Shown here one piece after another: positions 23,491 to 35,795 of a DNA stretch of 64,000 nucleotides. The translations under genes were made by a program, and so were the position numbers. Source of the DNA: Isoetes taiwanensis (lineage: Eukaryota; Streptophyta; Lycopodiopsida; Isoetales; Isoetaceae); assembly GCA_021234155.1 (NCBI GenBank), contig JAJEKV010000028.1, forward strand, positions 9,564,134 through 9,628,133, written 5' to 3'. Position 1 is the first letter of the stretch. Every line of letters starts with the position of its first letter. The notes beneath the pieces were generated by a model, which was given only the letters and a program-made list of their open reading frames with translations, ran no database searches and was not told the origin of the DNA.

Positions 23491-24460
23491 AGTTGTGTGT
23501 GCCCGAATCTTGAGGGGGTAAGGAAGTTAATTCTTCATGACACACATAACAGCCCAATAGCGGGGCATCCGGGCTTCATGAAGACCTATTTCAAGATTCA
23601 AGTAGTTACTTCCGCCAGGAATGAAGAGGCGGATAGCTGCATATATTCGGGATTGCCGGTTATGTCGGCCAGACTAAAGCGGAGCAACTTCGAGTTCCGT
23701 GCGCTTTAGAGCCATTGGGGTGCCAAACGCAAAGTGGGAGGTCATAAGCATGGATTTCATCACGGGTCTCCCTAGAACTCTTGAGGCAAGGATGCATTGA
23801 TGGTTGTCGTAGATAAGTTATCTAAGATGGCACATTTTCGTGCCTTGCAAGGCAACAGAGACACCGCATTAGACTTCGCCAAGTTATTTGTAAGGGAGAT
23901 TTTTAGACTCCATGGCATGCCTCGGGGAGATAATATCCGATAGAGACTCTAAGTTTATGAGTGCCTTTTGGCGGGATCTCTTTAGCACCATCGGACGAAG
24001 CTCTCCATGAGTACGGCATATCATCCCCAAGCAGATGGCCAGGCCGGAAAGGGCCAATCGGATCATTGAAGACATGCTTGAAGCTATGTGTGGAACAAAG
24101 CGGTCCAAGTGGGATGAGTACATCCACTTGGTGGAATTCGCCTACAACGATTGCCAAGGGGAGTCATCGCAGATGTCTCCTTTCATGATAAATTATGGCT
24201 ACCGGTGCTTAACCCCGGGACACGGCACAATCCTGTGTCCAAGGTAGAAGTATCCCGCCAGATGTTAGGGGACATGCAGCAGCCTAGTAGAGGAAGTAAG
24301 GGGTTATTTATTGGCAGAAAAGAAGTGTAAGAGTGTAGCCCGACAAGCATGGACCGTAAGGGAGTTTACTGTGGGCTTATGGTTTGGTTGAAGATCAAGG
24401 TGAAGCAAGCCAAGCCGCTGGATTGGGAGCTGCAAGAAGCTTGCCCCTAGGTGGGCTGGG
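23491..24460 (+). pseudogene. Element A integrase remnant
   Basis: The zinc-finger part is seen as HDTHNSPIAGHPGFMKTY (23530-23590), with the paired cysteines decayed. The catalytic core is broken over several frames: MDFITGLP-like near 23750, VVDKLSKMAHF (23805-23837), an SDRDSKF-like stretch near 23940, YHPQADGQ-like near 24020, and WDEYIHLVEFAYND (24110-24150). At least four frameshifts are needed to read it through. Confidence 0.8.
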
Positions 24461-24798
24461 CCGTTCAAGATTTTGGAGAGAGTGGGCTCTCAAGCCTACA
24501 AGTTGGATCTTCAGCCCATCTTAAGGTCCACAAGGTCTTCCACGTAAGTTTATTAAAAAGGCACAATCCTAACCCTGAGGAGGTTTTGGATACTCCAACC
24601 TTGTTGGAAATGACGGAGAAGCAAGTAGAAATAGTGCCTGAGTTACTTCTTGATAAGTCATTCAAGAAGACTAGGAGGTCTCAGTTCCTCCAATATTTGG
24701 TTAAGTGGAAGCACTTACCCGTGGAAGATGCGACATGGGTATTGAAGCAAGATTTGGAGAAGCAATACCCAGAGTTTATGAAGGAGTTTGATGGGTAG
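24461..24798 (+). pseudogene. Element A integrase C-terminus and chromodomain
   Basis: The frame has KVHKVFHVSLLKRHNP (GPY/F-like end of integrase), then a chromodomain-like segment with EILD-type spacing, QYLVKWKHLPVEDATWV and a final acidic-aromatic stretch to the stop at 24798. A C-terminal chromodomain identifies the chromovirus branch of Ty3/gypsy and in that family directs insertion to marked chromatin. This piece is open for about 115 codons and is the best preserved part of A. Confidence 0.85.
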
Positions 24799-25690
24799 TC
24801 GCCTCTCCGACTTGAGTGGACCCCGACTTGCCAGGTGGTTAGCTAGTATGTTGTTAGTTAGCTTTGAGCCTGGCGCATGCATCCTAGTTAGGAGGGTGCA
24901 TGTGCCAGAACCTTAGATCGTGTGGGCGATGATGGGATACGCCTTTAGGGCATTCTCTAGGCCACACGCACCAAGAGGTGCGCATGACCATTAGGGTCAT
25001 GTGAGTGAGGAATGAGGCATAGTGGGCGATGATGGGACATCGTTCGGATGATCTCTATGCCACGATCACGGGGAATACGCACACACTGGCCGTAGGAGGG
25101 TCATGGTGAAGCTTAAGTGATCATGCGCGATGATGGGATCGTGAGACATTCCCTAGCTGAAACCCTCGGGGCATGATGCACTGGGGTGTACTCGATCCGG
25201 GGGATCGTGTACAAGGTAGCACTCGATCATGGGCAATGATGGGAGCATCTTAAATGATCCCTAAGCTCAAATCCGAAAGGGCCATGATCTTGGGCAAGGT
25301 AGTAGGACAACCTTGGCGGTGGTTTGGCTCAAGGAGGTAAGGGGGTGGTCCCCTAAAACCACAAATTATTAACTAAACTAACGTAATGTGCTCCTTTTGA
25401 AGGCAAGTAGAAGGGGACCTCAACGAGGAGCCAAGCATTTCTGAGAGGATAGGGGAGCCATAATTTAGATTATGAACCCTAATAATTCTTATAATAGTAT
25501 TTTGAATTATTATAAGAAATAACTGTGTTAAGGCTATATAATTTTGTATAAGTACAAATATAGCCTAAATTTTGACTTTCAATTAATAAAACTTGATTGC
25601 TAAAGTAAACTAAAGGTTAATTACGTTCTTTGTTTTTGGGCATAAGGTAGGGTCGTCACCTTAAGCGCAATGCCGAGGACAACATTGTCC
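24799..25690 (+). repeat. Element A 3' untranslated region with four ~103-bp repeats
   Basis: A motif gggcgatgatggga or close variants recurs near 24925, 25024, 25126 and 25231, spaced about 101-105 bp, each followed by a divergent stem-like segment. The same four units occur in element B at about 50367, 50466, 50567 and 50672. No coding capacity is seen. An AT-rich stretch 25440-25620 separates the repeats from the LTR. Confidence 0.65.
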
Positions 25691-25701
25691 TAAGGGGAGA
25701 A
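25691..25701 (+). promoter_or_regulatory. Polypurine tract of element A
   Basis: taaggggagaa directly before the LTR start TGTGACGG. Confidence 0.75.
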
Positions 25702-27342
25702 TGTGACGGTCGGGGGAATATCGCCATATAAATACATTATATTCTGGATCAAATCACTATACAAGTCTATCATTCATAGCCTTGTATACCATAAGTTGTG
25801 GCACTAGGGGCATGGCCAAGTTATTCTCATAACTTAGCCAACCATAGGTTTAGACCATTATCCACGTGGCCTTAACCTATTGGGCACCCGCCACACAGGA
25901 CTCACCCGATTGGTGCCACGTGGCATCCTAGGTGGACCTAGCTCATATAGGCCTAAACCCTAACCCTAGGCCTCTTTCCAGCCCTAGCACCTAGAGACTC
26001 ACCTACTCGTTCGAAAACCCGTTTCGAACATCGTTTGCTGTAGCATAGACTGGTGCAGCAGCCCCAGCAGGGTAGACTCGTTCTTGGAGCAAGAGCAAAG
26101 CATCACGTGAGTCGAAGACCATGGAGGCACCCGGATCTGGAGGGAGAGCTTCAGGAGCAGGTATGTAGGATAGTAGTTGTGATAGCTCATCTGGGATTAG
26201 CATTCCGGATGTGCTAGTATTTTGTATCTAGAGTAGAGCCATCCTAGAACCCATATTCAACATCTTGAACCCTAATCAAGGAACCCTAACTATTAGTTAG
26301 TTGTATGATTAGGTTAAGATGTTCTTCTTATGATTATTCTCATGATGTGATGATGATGTGATGATGGTTGATCATGTTGCTCCTCTTGTATTGGGAAGGG
26401 GGGTAGAGACCTAGAGCCATATGTAGTATGCTCCTAGAGTAGATCCCTTAGTTCCTATTAGTTGCGGCCTGTGCATAGGAGCCCACCAGGCTATTGAGGC
26501 TATGATATGACTCGGCACACGGATAACGGGCTAGAGGGAAAGTGGAGGGAGGATCCCCGAGAGGGGGGGCCGGGGGATCCCATAGTGGGCTAGGCTTATG
26601 GTCGGTCACTTCGTGTGGGCCGAGCATGGGTCCGACACCTCCTGGGGCAATGGTGTTGCCCTGCCTCTCGGGAGCTGCAAGTGTTGGCTTGGCTCTCGTT
26701 TTGGGGGGTTCAGTCGGGTACGAATCGTGTGTCGTCACGATTCTCTAGCATACGGCACCTCTAGACCCTGGGAAGGGGAGATGCAACCCTTCCTGCCTCA
26801 TCGGACCAGGGAGATGCAACCTGGAGTAGTCCCGATGGGTGATGCCATGGGATTGCGTATCCGGAAGGCTAGAGTCCTGTCAGAGCCTGATCTAGCCCAT
26901 CTGCAAAGTATGCACAGGAGGGGCGGATGGAGTGGTCAACCCTAGCCATTGTTCTATGCCAGCCCTCGCCATTGCCAGGACTCGGTCTGCTCTATCTTGA
27001 GGCCTAGCCGGTCAGTCACCCTCCTTACGAGTCTGAGCCGGGGTAGGAGCTCTCCTGTTTTATGGTTTGTGATTATCATCTTTGCATTGGTTTATGTGCG
27101 ATGCACTACCCTCCGAGGTAGTATCTGTATATGTTTTATGCTAGTTCTGACATGTTATCGCTTCCGCTGTTATAGGAGCCCATAGGGGAAGGGCGCGCAA
27201 GACACCTTCGTGTTCCCTCCCCGCACTAAGAGTCACCTCAGAGTGCAGGGTAGACGAAGGGCCCGTGCGGCTGCTGAGCCGGATGGGGGATTTCCTGCCG
27301 GGTATACGGCTGGGCGCCGTATGTTTAGCAGGGAGCGTCACA
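25702..27342 (+). repeat. 3' LTR of element A
   Basis: 1641 bp from TGTGACGGTCGG to GGGAGCGTCACA. Closely related to the B LTRs along its whole length (ggggtagagacctag, gcggcctgtgcata, and tttagcagggagcgtcaca at the end). A 5' partner is not in the window, so the target duplication cannot be checked. Confidence 0.85.
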
Positions 27343-29964
27343 AGTATAATATTACAGACCAGGAACTCTAAAGACAACAGAGACAACAGAGCTCCTTCGT
27401 TCCCAACCCGTTTGGATTTTGGAATTCGTTAATATTAAACACCAATAAATGCAAAATTTGTTGGTTAACACTTCTATAGCTTCAAACATAAACAAAATTA
27501 TAGAAATATCCCCAGTCATATGAACACTAAAATCTAATTTCAGGTACATTGTGCATTGCAGATCTTGTTGCAGATACAAGATCTGTGGATGCCAATTTTT
27601 TATGCATCCATAGAAGCCGATATGTTAATGTCGCAGGCAATTAAAAGGCCTGCATAAATGAGTAGTTAACTATCTAAAATAATAATAGTAAATTGAGGTT
27701 ATGATGATGTTTCCAGAAGTCAAAATCCACCTTCAGCATCTTGTATAGAAGAACTAGTGGAGCGCATGACATGGCTTCGTTTCCACACTTCAAATTTCCA
27801 TCTCACGCACCAAGTCCCCGCTTACGCTTTTTGCACTTTGCACCTACATCCGCACTGTTCCCCATCTCCGGTTCCACCCGCATCCACATCGCCACCTTCA
27901 TCATCGCGCCTACAACCCCCATTTTAAGTTCTAGTCCTCTAGGCTCACCTGCTCCAGTCTAGCTCTTCTCATTTGACTGCAGTAGCAATTGTTGTCCCTG
28001 TAACAGCAATTGTGACCCTAAGTGTGGCAGGTTTAATATTTTACCTTTATTGAAAATGTTGTGCCATAAAACCAATCACAATAGATGGCATTAGGAACGA
28101 TAAACATCTATTGGTGGCAAAGATTACAAGTCAAACAAATGGTGCATAGGGAGAAGTGACAACACAGGTCCATAATGTTGCCATTTATCCTGGACCTAAG
28201 ATAGAAAAGTTGTCTGAGACACCTGGTTCTAATGCAAAAATGAAAACTAAGCCTTCTTACTTCTTGCCTGCTACTGTTGTCAATTACTTCTGCCGGAAGG
28301 TTTTGCAAGGCCTCTTCCATAAAGTTTATCGATTCGTTCTTCACAAAAGTGGGTCCTGTCAGGAGAATATAGAGCTACATGCAAATGTCAGATTCCTAAT
28401 AAGAAGTAATGAAAAAAAAAATTCCAAGAAGCAATGACAATGACGACTACTTACTCCGTTTTGTGGAATCAGAATAAATTTTGCTGAATCACGTTAAGAA
28501 ATTGTTGACTGCCTAAAAACATTCGCCTCTGGTCCTTTTTATGTAAATCCGAAAGTAAGAGCATTCTAGCACATCATGGATCCCCTAAACTCTCTCCATA
28601 ACAGATGTTTCTGAATCCATATTCTCCAACAAGCTCAGGACGGAGTGGCTTCTTCTCTAAAAGGATGGAGTGGCTTCTAAAGAAACCCTAAAATACCCTG
28701 TTCGATGCCTGAGATGGGCTGTTTCTGATCAATGCAGTATTGGGCGATGCAGGACACGAAATAGCTCAGCCAGAACTGCTTGGATTCCTTGTCCTAACTC
28801 AGGAGTGAGGGACATCTGCAAATTAACCTGCTCCAAGTGGCCAGCAAACCCTAAACTTTGGCATACCTGTCTGCCTTACGAAACGACCCACGGCAAGAAG
28901 CCCTAATCTTTGTCTGCTCGATGCTTGCATGTGAGGGGCCATTAATATAATGTGTTTTACATAACAAAATAATGTTGCGACCGTTGAATTGCCAAGGGAA
29001 AAAAAAAACAATGACACAACGAGCATGGAAATACTAGATGCACTCTAGAAGTACTAATTAGTACACCATGCGCAATATGGCAGCCAAATCATAGTAAAAC
29101 CATAAGAAAAAAATGTATAAAAATACAAAAACAACCCCCTGTCATAATGCTAGATATTCTTGTTTGAGAAGTTGCGCTCGAGAAAGTTTTTCAACTCAAG
29201 GGTAAGCACTTTGTCTCTTTCATACTATATAACCTAGAACATGGTTCGAATTATTTATTTAGAATCAATGCCACCTACCTTTTTAGCAACATTGTATTTT
29301 TGATGTAGCTCTGTGGACCATTATGTCACGATGCATGAGCAGATCATTTTGCAAGATACCATGGAAGTCCATGCCCACCTGCTTCAAAGTTTAATCTTGG
29401 TGGTAATCTGTATTTGAGTGGTACTTCAAATCTATGCATTTGCAAAGCTTATCTGTGTATCAACAGATATGCATATTGTTTTTCTCAAGTTATTTCAATT
29501 CAATTAATAAATCACATATGCTAGTTCTTCAGGTTCGTTTCATGGTTGGTACTATCAAAACTGTTGGCTCTCCTTTTGGTAGGCGATGGTTAGTGTATAG
29601 ATGGTTAATGTGTATCCTGCAGTTAAATTTGTCTAAAAACCTTAGTGCATTCATGCATGCCTTATCATACCATTCGTGAAAGCTTAGGCTTAGGCTTGCC
29701 TTCGGTATCTTCCTTGACTTGACATTTAAAAAACAAACATCTAAAGCTTTTCAAATGTGACAAGTCTTTAGACAAAACAATGCTTGGACATCAATATCTT
29801 ATCTAATGTATTTGAAATACCTAAAACTTGCAAACCTACAGAGGAATGTTCGTGGCGGTCAAGGGGAAAATAAATGTTCGCGGCGGCAAATTTCTTGTAG
29901 ATGCTAAGCTTGAATATGTAGCATAATAACAGGGGGTTACTTTTTGTTTTTTATACGCTTTTTC
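27343..29964. other. Spacer between elements A and B
   Basis: 2.6 kb with no convincing gene. Short ORFs at 27741-27962, 28156-28437 and 28670-28906 show no domain I recognise. The sequence is AT-rich with short A runs. It is the DNA into which B inserted, and includes a small TIR element at 29133-29938. Confidence 0.6.
29133..29938. mobile_element. Small non-coding element with ~22-bp inverted ends
   Basis: The left end aaccccctgtcataatgcta and the right end (reverse complement aaccccctgttattatgcta) match at about 19 of 22 positions. The 806 bp between contain no coding sequence of note. No clear target duplication is visible, so class is undecided. A right-end-like copy occurs near 63826-63850 and a left-end-like copy near 54619. 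Confidence 0.45.
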
Positions 29965-31244
29965 TGTGACGTTCCAGGGGAATATACGCTATGAATACGT
30001 ATATTTCTGGACCCGTCACTATACAAGTCTATCCTCATAGCCTTGTATACCATAGATTGTGGCACTAGGGGGCATGACTAAGTTATTCATATAACTTAGC
30101 CAACCTTAGGTTAAGACCATTTTCCACGTGGCCTTAACCTATTGGGCAACCGCCACACGAGACTCACCCGATTGGTGCCACGTGGCATCTTAGGTGGACC
30201 TAACTTATATAGGCTGGAACCCTAACCCTAGGCCTCTTTCCAGCCCTAGCACCCAGAGACTCATCTACTCGTTCGAAACCCCGTTTCGAACATCGTTTGC
30301 TGTGGCATAGACTGGTGCAGCAGCCCCCGCAGGGTAGACTCGTTCTTGGAGCAAGAGCAGCATCACGTGAGTCGAAGACCATGGAGGCACACGGATCGGG
30401 AGGGAGAGCATCGAGCGGGCGGTATGTAGGGTAGTAGTTGTGATAGCTCATCGGAATTAGTATTCCGGATGTGCTAGTATCTTGTATCTAGAGTAGAGCC
30501 ATCCTAGAACCCGTATTCAACATCTTGAACCCTAATCAATGAACCCTAACCATTAGTTAGATTGTATGATTAGGTTAAGATGTTCTTCTTATGATCATTC
30601 TTAGGATATGATGATTATGTGATGTTGGTTGATCATGTTTGCTCCTCTTGTATTGGGAAGGGGGGTAGAGACCTAGGGCCATATGTAGTATGCTCCTAGA
30701 GTAGATCCCTTAGTTCCTATTAGTTGCGGCCTGTGCATAGTAGCCCACCAGGCTATAGAGGCTATGATGTGACTCAGCACTATACAACGGGGCTAGAGGC
30801 AATGCGGAGGGAGGATCCCTGGAAAGTGGGGGATACGGGGGATCCCATAGTGGGCTAGGCTTATGGTGGGTCACTTGCGGCGGGCCGAGCATGGGTCCGA
30901 CACCTCTGGGCGATGGTGTCGCCCACGCCTCTCAAGAGCTGCAAGTGTCGGCTTGGCTCTTGTTTTGGGGGTTCATTGGTCAGTTTAATCGTGTGTTGCC
31001 CGATTCTCTAGTCGCCCGCGGAACCTCTAGACCCCGGGAAGGGGAGATGCAACCCTTCCTGCCTCATCGGACCAGGGAGATGCAACCTGGAGTAGTCCCG
31101 ATGGGTGATACCATGGGATTACGTATCCGGAAGGCTAGAGTCACGCCAGAGCTTGATTTAGCCCATCTGCAAAGTATGCACAGGAGGGGCGGATGGAGTG
31201 GTCAACCCTAGCCATTGTCTTATGCCAGCCCTCGCCATTGTTAT

Positions 31245-31269
31245 AAGCACAATTTCATTAAAATGGGAA
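31245..31269 (+). repeat. Left terminal inverted repeat of element D
   Basis: 25 bp starting aagcacaatttcatt and ending gggaa, perfect inverted copy of 42282-42306. Weaker similarity continues about 20 bp further inside. Confidence 0.95.
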
Positions 31270-31741
31270 CTTTCGTGATTCCAGTTAGGAACGAAAATAC
31301 TTTTTCGGGTATTTTTTGGCCTTATTTCCTATGATTATGGCGACGTTTAGCAAAAAAACAGCCTGAAATAGGCAATATATGGCGCCATTTAAATTTGTAG
31401 ATGTGGAGGACAAGGCCTGAGAAGTAGGTAATCAGTGAACATCTTAAATCGAAAGCACAACTAAAGCATTATAATGCAGCGTAGTAAAGTACAGAATATC
31501 AATTATGGCTTCTCGTAGTAGGTAAACCCGAGAAATTCACCCTTACAATGTCCTGCAAGTTCATATCCGGGAGATCAAGAATTGTAACATCAGGGACTTC
31601 GATGGGCATCTCTGGACGATCTCTGGACGATCACGCACCTTCGTTGAACATACATCTCTGCGAAAGTAGGGCGCATTGTGTTATTGACCCACAGGTGGTC
31701 CATAGATAACAATCTCTTCAGAGCCTTGATTCGAACTTTGT

Positions 31742-32031
31742 TTATGCTAGCATTTCTTCGTCGGATGAAGCCCCCTCCTCCCAGTTTTCAGGGGGTACTT
31801 TATATAGCCCATCAGACACAGCTTCTGTGTCATCAGCAATAGGATGGTTAGAAGCATTCTAATCGTAGCAGTTGCAAATTTATAAGAGAGAATGAAAATA
31901 ATTTGAAACTTACTTCTGAATGTACAAATGTTGTTGTCCTCGGCAATTTTTACACACTCCTCTCGTTGAAGATCATTAAGCAATACGAGGCGCTCATGAA
32001 GTTGTTGTTGGACCTGACGAGTGGCCACCAT
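31742..32031 (-). CDS. Small two-exon gene in element D, unknown function
   Basis: Minus strand. Exon 1 32031-31914 starts ATGGTGGCCACTCG and exon 2 31824-31742 ends TAA. The intron (31913-31825, 89 bp) has GTAAGT at the donor, a cttctaac branch-like motif and ACAG at the acceptor. Spliced length is 201 nt (66 residues), phase correct. The product starts MVATRQVQQQLHERL, a Gln/Leu/Glu-rich probable coiled coil, and ends with an acidic tail (WEEGASSDEEMLA). I do not recognise a family. It lies 220 bp downstream of the methyltransferase-like gene on the same strand, with its own TATA-like tatgtatatat upstream. It could also be a 3' exon of a larger gene. Confidence 0.5.
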
Positions 32032-32039
32032 CTTCTTCT

Positions 32040-32118
32040 ATTTTGCCATGCTAAATATATACATATAGACCGTTGCAATGGACCGTTGCAAATGACCGTT
32101 GCAATGGACCGTTACAGC
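32040..32118 (-). promoter_or_regulatory. Possible promoter of small D gene with short tandem repeats
   Basis: Four copies of a 13-16 bp unit containing gaccgttgcaatg (plus strand, 32071-32118) lie just upstream of a TATA-like tatgtatatattt on the minus strand and about 30-80 bp from the ATG at 32031. The role is inferred from position only. Confidence 0.35.
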
Positions 32119-33894
32119 AACCATAGCATTTGCAATAGAAAAAGGATAAAGAGTAGCATTTGAAGACACACAATAACAAGTATATTTTAACAAAGTGCAC
32201 CAATGACGATAGTCATGAAGATGTTTTATATTACATGAAATATATACAAGACTCATGCAGGCTCGGCTTCAGCAGTGGAGCCATGAGGAACCGGCTGCAA
32301 AGAACCTGTAGTAAAATTTTTAAGAAAATCAGGATCATCAAGTTTGGAGAGATCATACTTTGCTGCTTGTATCACATTGATGTCCACGTCTACCGGCTCT
32401 CCTTGAATGTTATCCACGTTTGCACTTGTGGAGGCTTCCTGGTCACCTCCAGTAGCAACCTGGTCACCTCCAGTAGCCTCCTGGCCACCTCCAGTAGCAC
32501 CCTGCATCTCATTAATAGGCGTTGCTTGCAAGATTGGAGTATAGATACGTTCAATCCTGTTCAGAATTCCTTGCAAGCACTTTTGTTTGGCCTTAGTCTG
32601 CTCAAACACTATACAGAATCTCTTGTGCTGCAGAGCCGCCCTAGCAAAGGCGCCACAAGAGAAATAATCAAAAACACCTGTCCCTGGAGGTACCAACTTC
32701 TGCACAAAATAAGAGGCAGTTGCAGCAGATAGCTGGTTTTTCATCAAAATATCTCCTGGCATGCCTTGCCAAGAATAGCGAAACCGGCCATGTAGCAACT
32801 TCTCAACCATTTCTTCCTTTTCTGCACCGGCCTCTTCCTCGTTTATGTCTGGAATTGGAGGAGCTACTTGAGGATGATCATCATAACCCAACCTGAGATT
32901 GAGATCCTCCACTTGTGCTGAGGGTGTAAGCTGAATCTTGGTGACATAGACCAGCACATGCAATTCCTGGACCCCTTTAGGTTCATCTTTTCTATATGGA
33001 TCCTCGTATGAACCAATGTACACCCTAGATCGAGACTCCAAGTTATCCAGCACTGAGGAAACGACAGCGTTATCCTGAACCTTGGCAAAGCATACAATCC
33101 AGAAGGACTCGGCCTTTGTGTTCAACACAGCTTCGTTGAAAAACTCGGATAGTGTCTGTTTATCCCACATTGGCACGAGACTTCTAGTGTCAAGAGCAAT
33201 CGGTGTTGGGGCAAAGGATCACATCGACAACGCCCCTTTCTTTGTCGGTGACCTCCACTTCAAGCTGTTATATCTTACGCTTCTTCTCTCCCGTCGATTC
33301 TGTTTCTTATGAGCCTAGCCAAGGACGATGGCAGAGTAGCCTCGACTGGTTTTTTAGAAGCTTCTTTGTACCACTCGTTATGTAGAGTGCCAAAACCAAT
33401 CAAATCATCATCTTCAAACCCAGGCACTAGGCTACGAAAATTTTCGAAAGATGTGAATCTATGCGGAAAATTTTCATCCACATAATCGAAAATCTGCTTC
33501 TTAAAAAAAGCAAGGGTCTTGTAAGTTTGTGCTCTAACCTTGAAGAAGCGATCTCCTTTGTAATCACTAGTGACCTTGACGTATGTAGAGCCACCTAGCA
33601 CTTCATCGAAGAGTCTTTCCATGTCCTCGTAGATCATGCCACGACATGAACGTAAATACGACTGGCTGAAGTAATCGCTTTCCTTACTCCAGACAGGTGC
33701 AATAGTCTGGCCCTTATTGTCTTTCAATTTCTTTTCTTTCCACGAGTTCCAGATCGTCATAAATTTATCGAATAGCGCATCTGGCATAAATATCCAAGAA
33801 TTGAAATCCTTTGGATATTTATTGCGCATGGTCACTTCTGCTAATGTTAGGTAGCGCTGAAAAAGGAAATGCGGTGTGTAAGACTGTGTAATGT

Positions 33895-34075
33895 AAATGG
33901 TATATAGAAATGAAATGGCGTCGTGGCTCCACTTGATTTCCAAATGGCGCCATGGCGCCATTTGGAAATGAAGTGGAGCCGTGGCACCATTTTGAAATGA
34001 AATGGAGCCACGGCGCCATTTCATTTCGAAATGGCGCCACGGCGTGGCGCCATTTAGAAGTGAAATAGAGCCTTA
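33895..34075. repeat. Palindromic motifs in intron 3 of the minus-strand D gene
   Basis: Four or so copies or half-copies of an atggcgccatttggaaatga-type motif alternating with gtggagccgtggc variants fill most of the 252-bp intron. The same motif family forms the array at 35796-36950. Confidence 0.7.
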
Positions 34076-35795
34076 AAGAAAAATAAATGTATATTGGTAA
34101 GAACATACCTTGTAAGCATCAGTTCTGGACTGACCAGCTCCAGCAGGGTCCGGGCTACCACATGCTTTGTACTGACCCCTCAGATGTATTATCTTGTCAA
34201 TGAAAGGTTCTTTGAAGATGGTACCAGCAGCAATGTCATTGACTTCGCAGCTAAGTTGTAAATACTCAGCTTCACTTGCCGTTCCGGATATAATCCGACA
34301 TTTGCGGAACCTGTATATCTTTTGCATTTCTCTCATAGACTCAGGGGTGCCCAACCCAAAACATACTATCTGAGATGCCATGTTTGAGATAATACTCTGC
34401 CTCTTGCAGATCTTTCTCTGTTTTCCAAGCAAGCAGTTTCCCGGTATTAGGGTCGAATGGCACTACATCTGCATCCGAGAAGACAGCATGTGGATGGTCC
34501 TGGAACCAGTCACAAAGGTTCTTGACGTGCGCCATATTCCTTGGCCTAGAAGTAAGATTTGGCGGCCCTTGGTGTAGCTTGAGAATATCAATTTTTTTGG
34601 TATATGTAATTCCCAGAGGAAAGAGATGCCGATGCTCAGCGATTTTTCTCAACGCCTCCTCTGCAGCCTTCTCTTCCTCTGCTTTTTCAGGCTTAATCTG
34701 TTGTGTCTGCCTTTCGAGCAACTCTTTTGATATCGAAGCGTGTGCTTCCGGATTTTTTAGGCGCCTGCTTTCGGGTTGCTCACTGTATGTAAAGACCTTC
34801 TAGCGAGGCGGCGGCTCCATCTTGGTTTGATCTCCTTTGTGTCGCGGGGCTTGGCCCGGCGTTCCACCACGGATCTTTTTGGTGTGCTTTCGGCTCCAGC
34901 TGATTTTCTCCTTTTCTTCTCTGCCTTCCTCTGCTTCTTTTCTGCTTCCTTGTCAACCCTGTCCTTTTTATCTTTCCTCTTTTTCGCTTACGTTTTTTCT
35001 TTTTCCCGGATTACGCTCCACTACATCTTACGCCTTCTCACTTCCTCCTTGTACATCTTCTTCTTAGGGGTTTTTCCCCTTTTGCCTCGCCTTTGAGTTC
35101 CCTTCTCCTTATCTTCTTTCCCTCCCTCCGTTTCTGCATCCTTATGATTCTTTGGCGGCTTACCCTTTTGCTTCATCTGCAACTCCGTTTTCAGCCAGGC
35201 AGTGTCTATGATGTGTGGAGTTGGCCTCAGGGAGTTCAGCCACCGAACGTAAAGAGATGGAGAGTTCATTGACTTATTCATAATAGGGCGCAATATGTTG
35301 TAGCCTCTCAAGACGTCATCAATAGACTTTATGCCCGCACTCTCAATACTCTCATATGAAGTCAAGGCCCAACCATGTTTCCTTGCACACCCAGCAGCAT
35401 TCTGTATGCTTGGGAGCATAAGTGCGGGATCATAGAACTGCCAGTCAACGTAATAAATGAGTAATTTGGTTTCAACTGGATCCTCAATCACCACGCGGAG
35501 CCAATCAGGCCGACTGCTTCTGGAACACTGTTTCATATTAATAACTATGCCGGGAGAATAAGCTTTAGAATCAGGTTCATTATTCTCTCTGAGAAGCAAA
35601 CATAGCTCTCTCCTACGATCTCCCAAGGAACCAGAAGGAGCATCTGGAAATGGGCGGATGACATCCATAGCCCACTTCCTTTTGTTCATCACGACGCCCG
35701 CATCAGATTGGAAAGATGGTTCTTCTCTGAGCCCCACTGCAACAAAAGACAACCAAATATTTAATACCCACCTGCTTAATAAAGCATAGAGCTAG

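Larger units (their letters stand above)
1..27342 (+). mobile_element. Element A: decayed Ty3/gypsy chromovirus, 5' end outside window
   Basis: Order seen: 5' spacer, gag remnant, protease, RT (to 5375), then after removal of nested element C the RNase H, integrase and chromodomain, a repeat-bearing 3' untranslated part, a polypurine tract and a 3' LTR ending at 27342. The gag-to-chromodomain order is that of Ty3/gypsy chromoviruses. Every gene has frameshifts or stops, so the copy is dead. Its 5' LTR must lie upstream of the window. Assignment of 1-2470 to A rests on similarity to the spacer of relative B (shared LFEEGN tail and hairpin cassettes), so it is an inference. Confidence 0.85.

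Noticed and set aside
27741-28906. Three short ORFs in the spacer between A and B
   Set aside because: No recognisable domain, no promoter or splice context, and lengths expected by chance.
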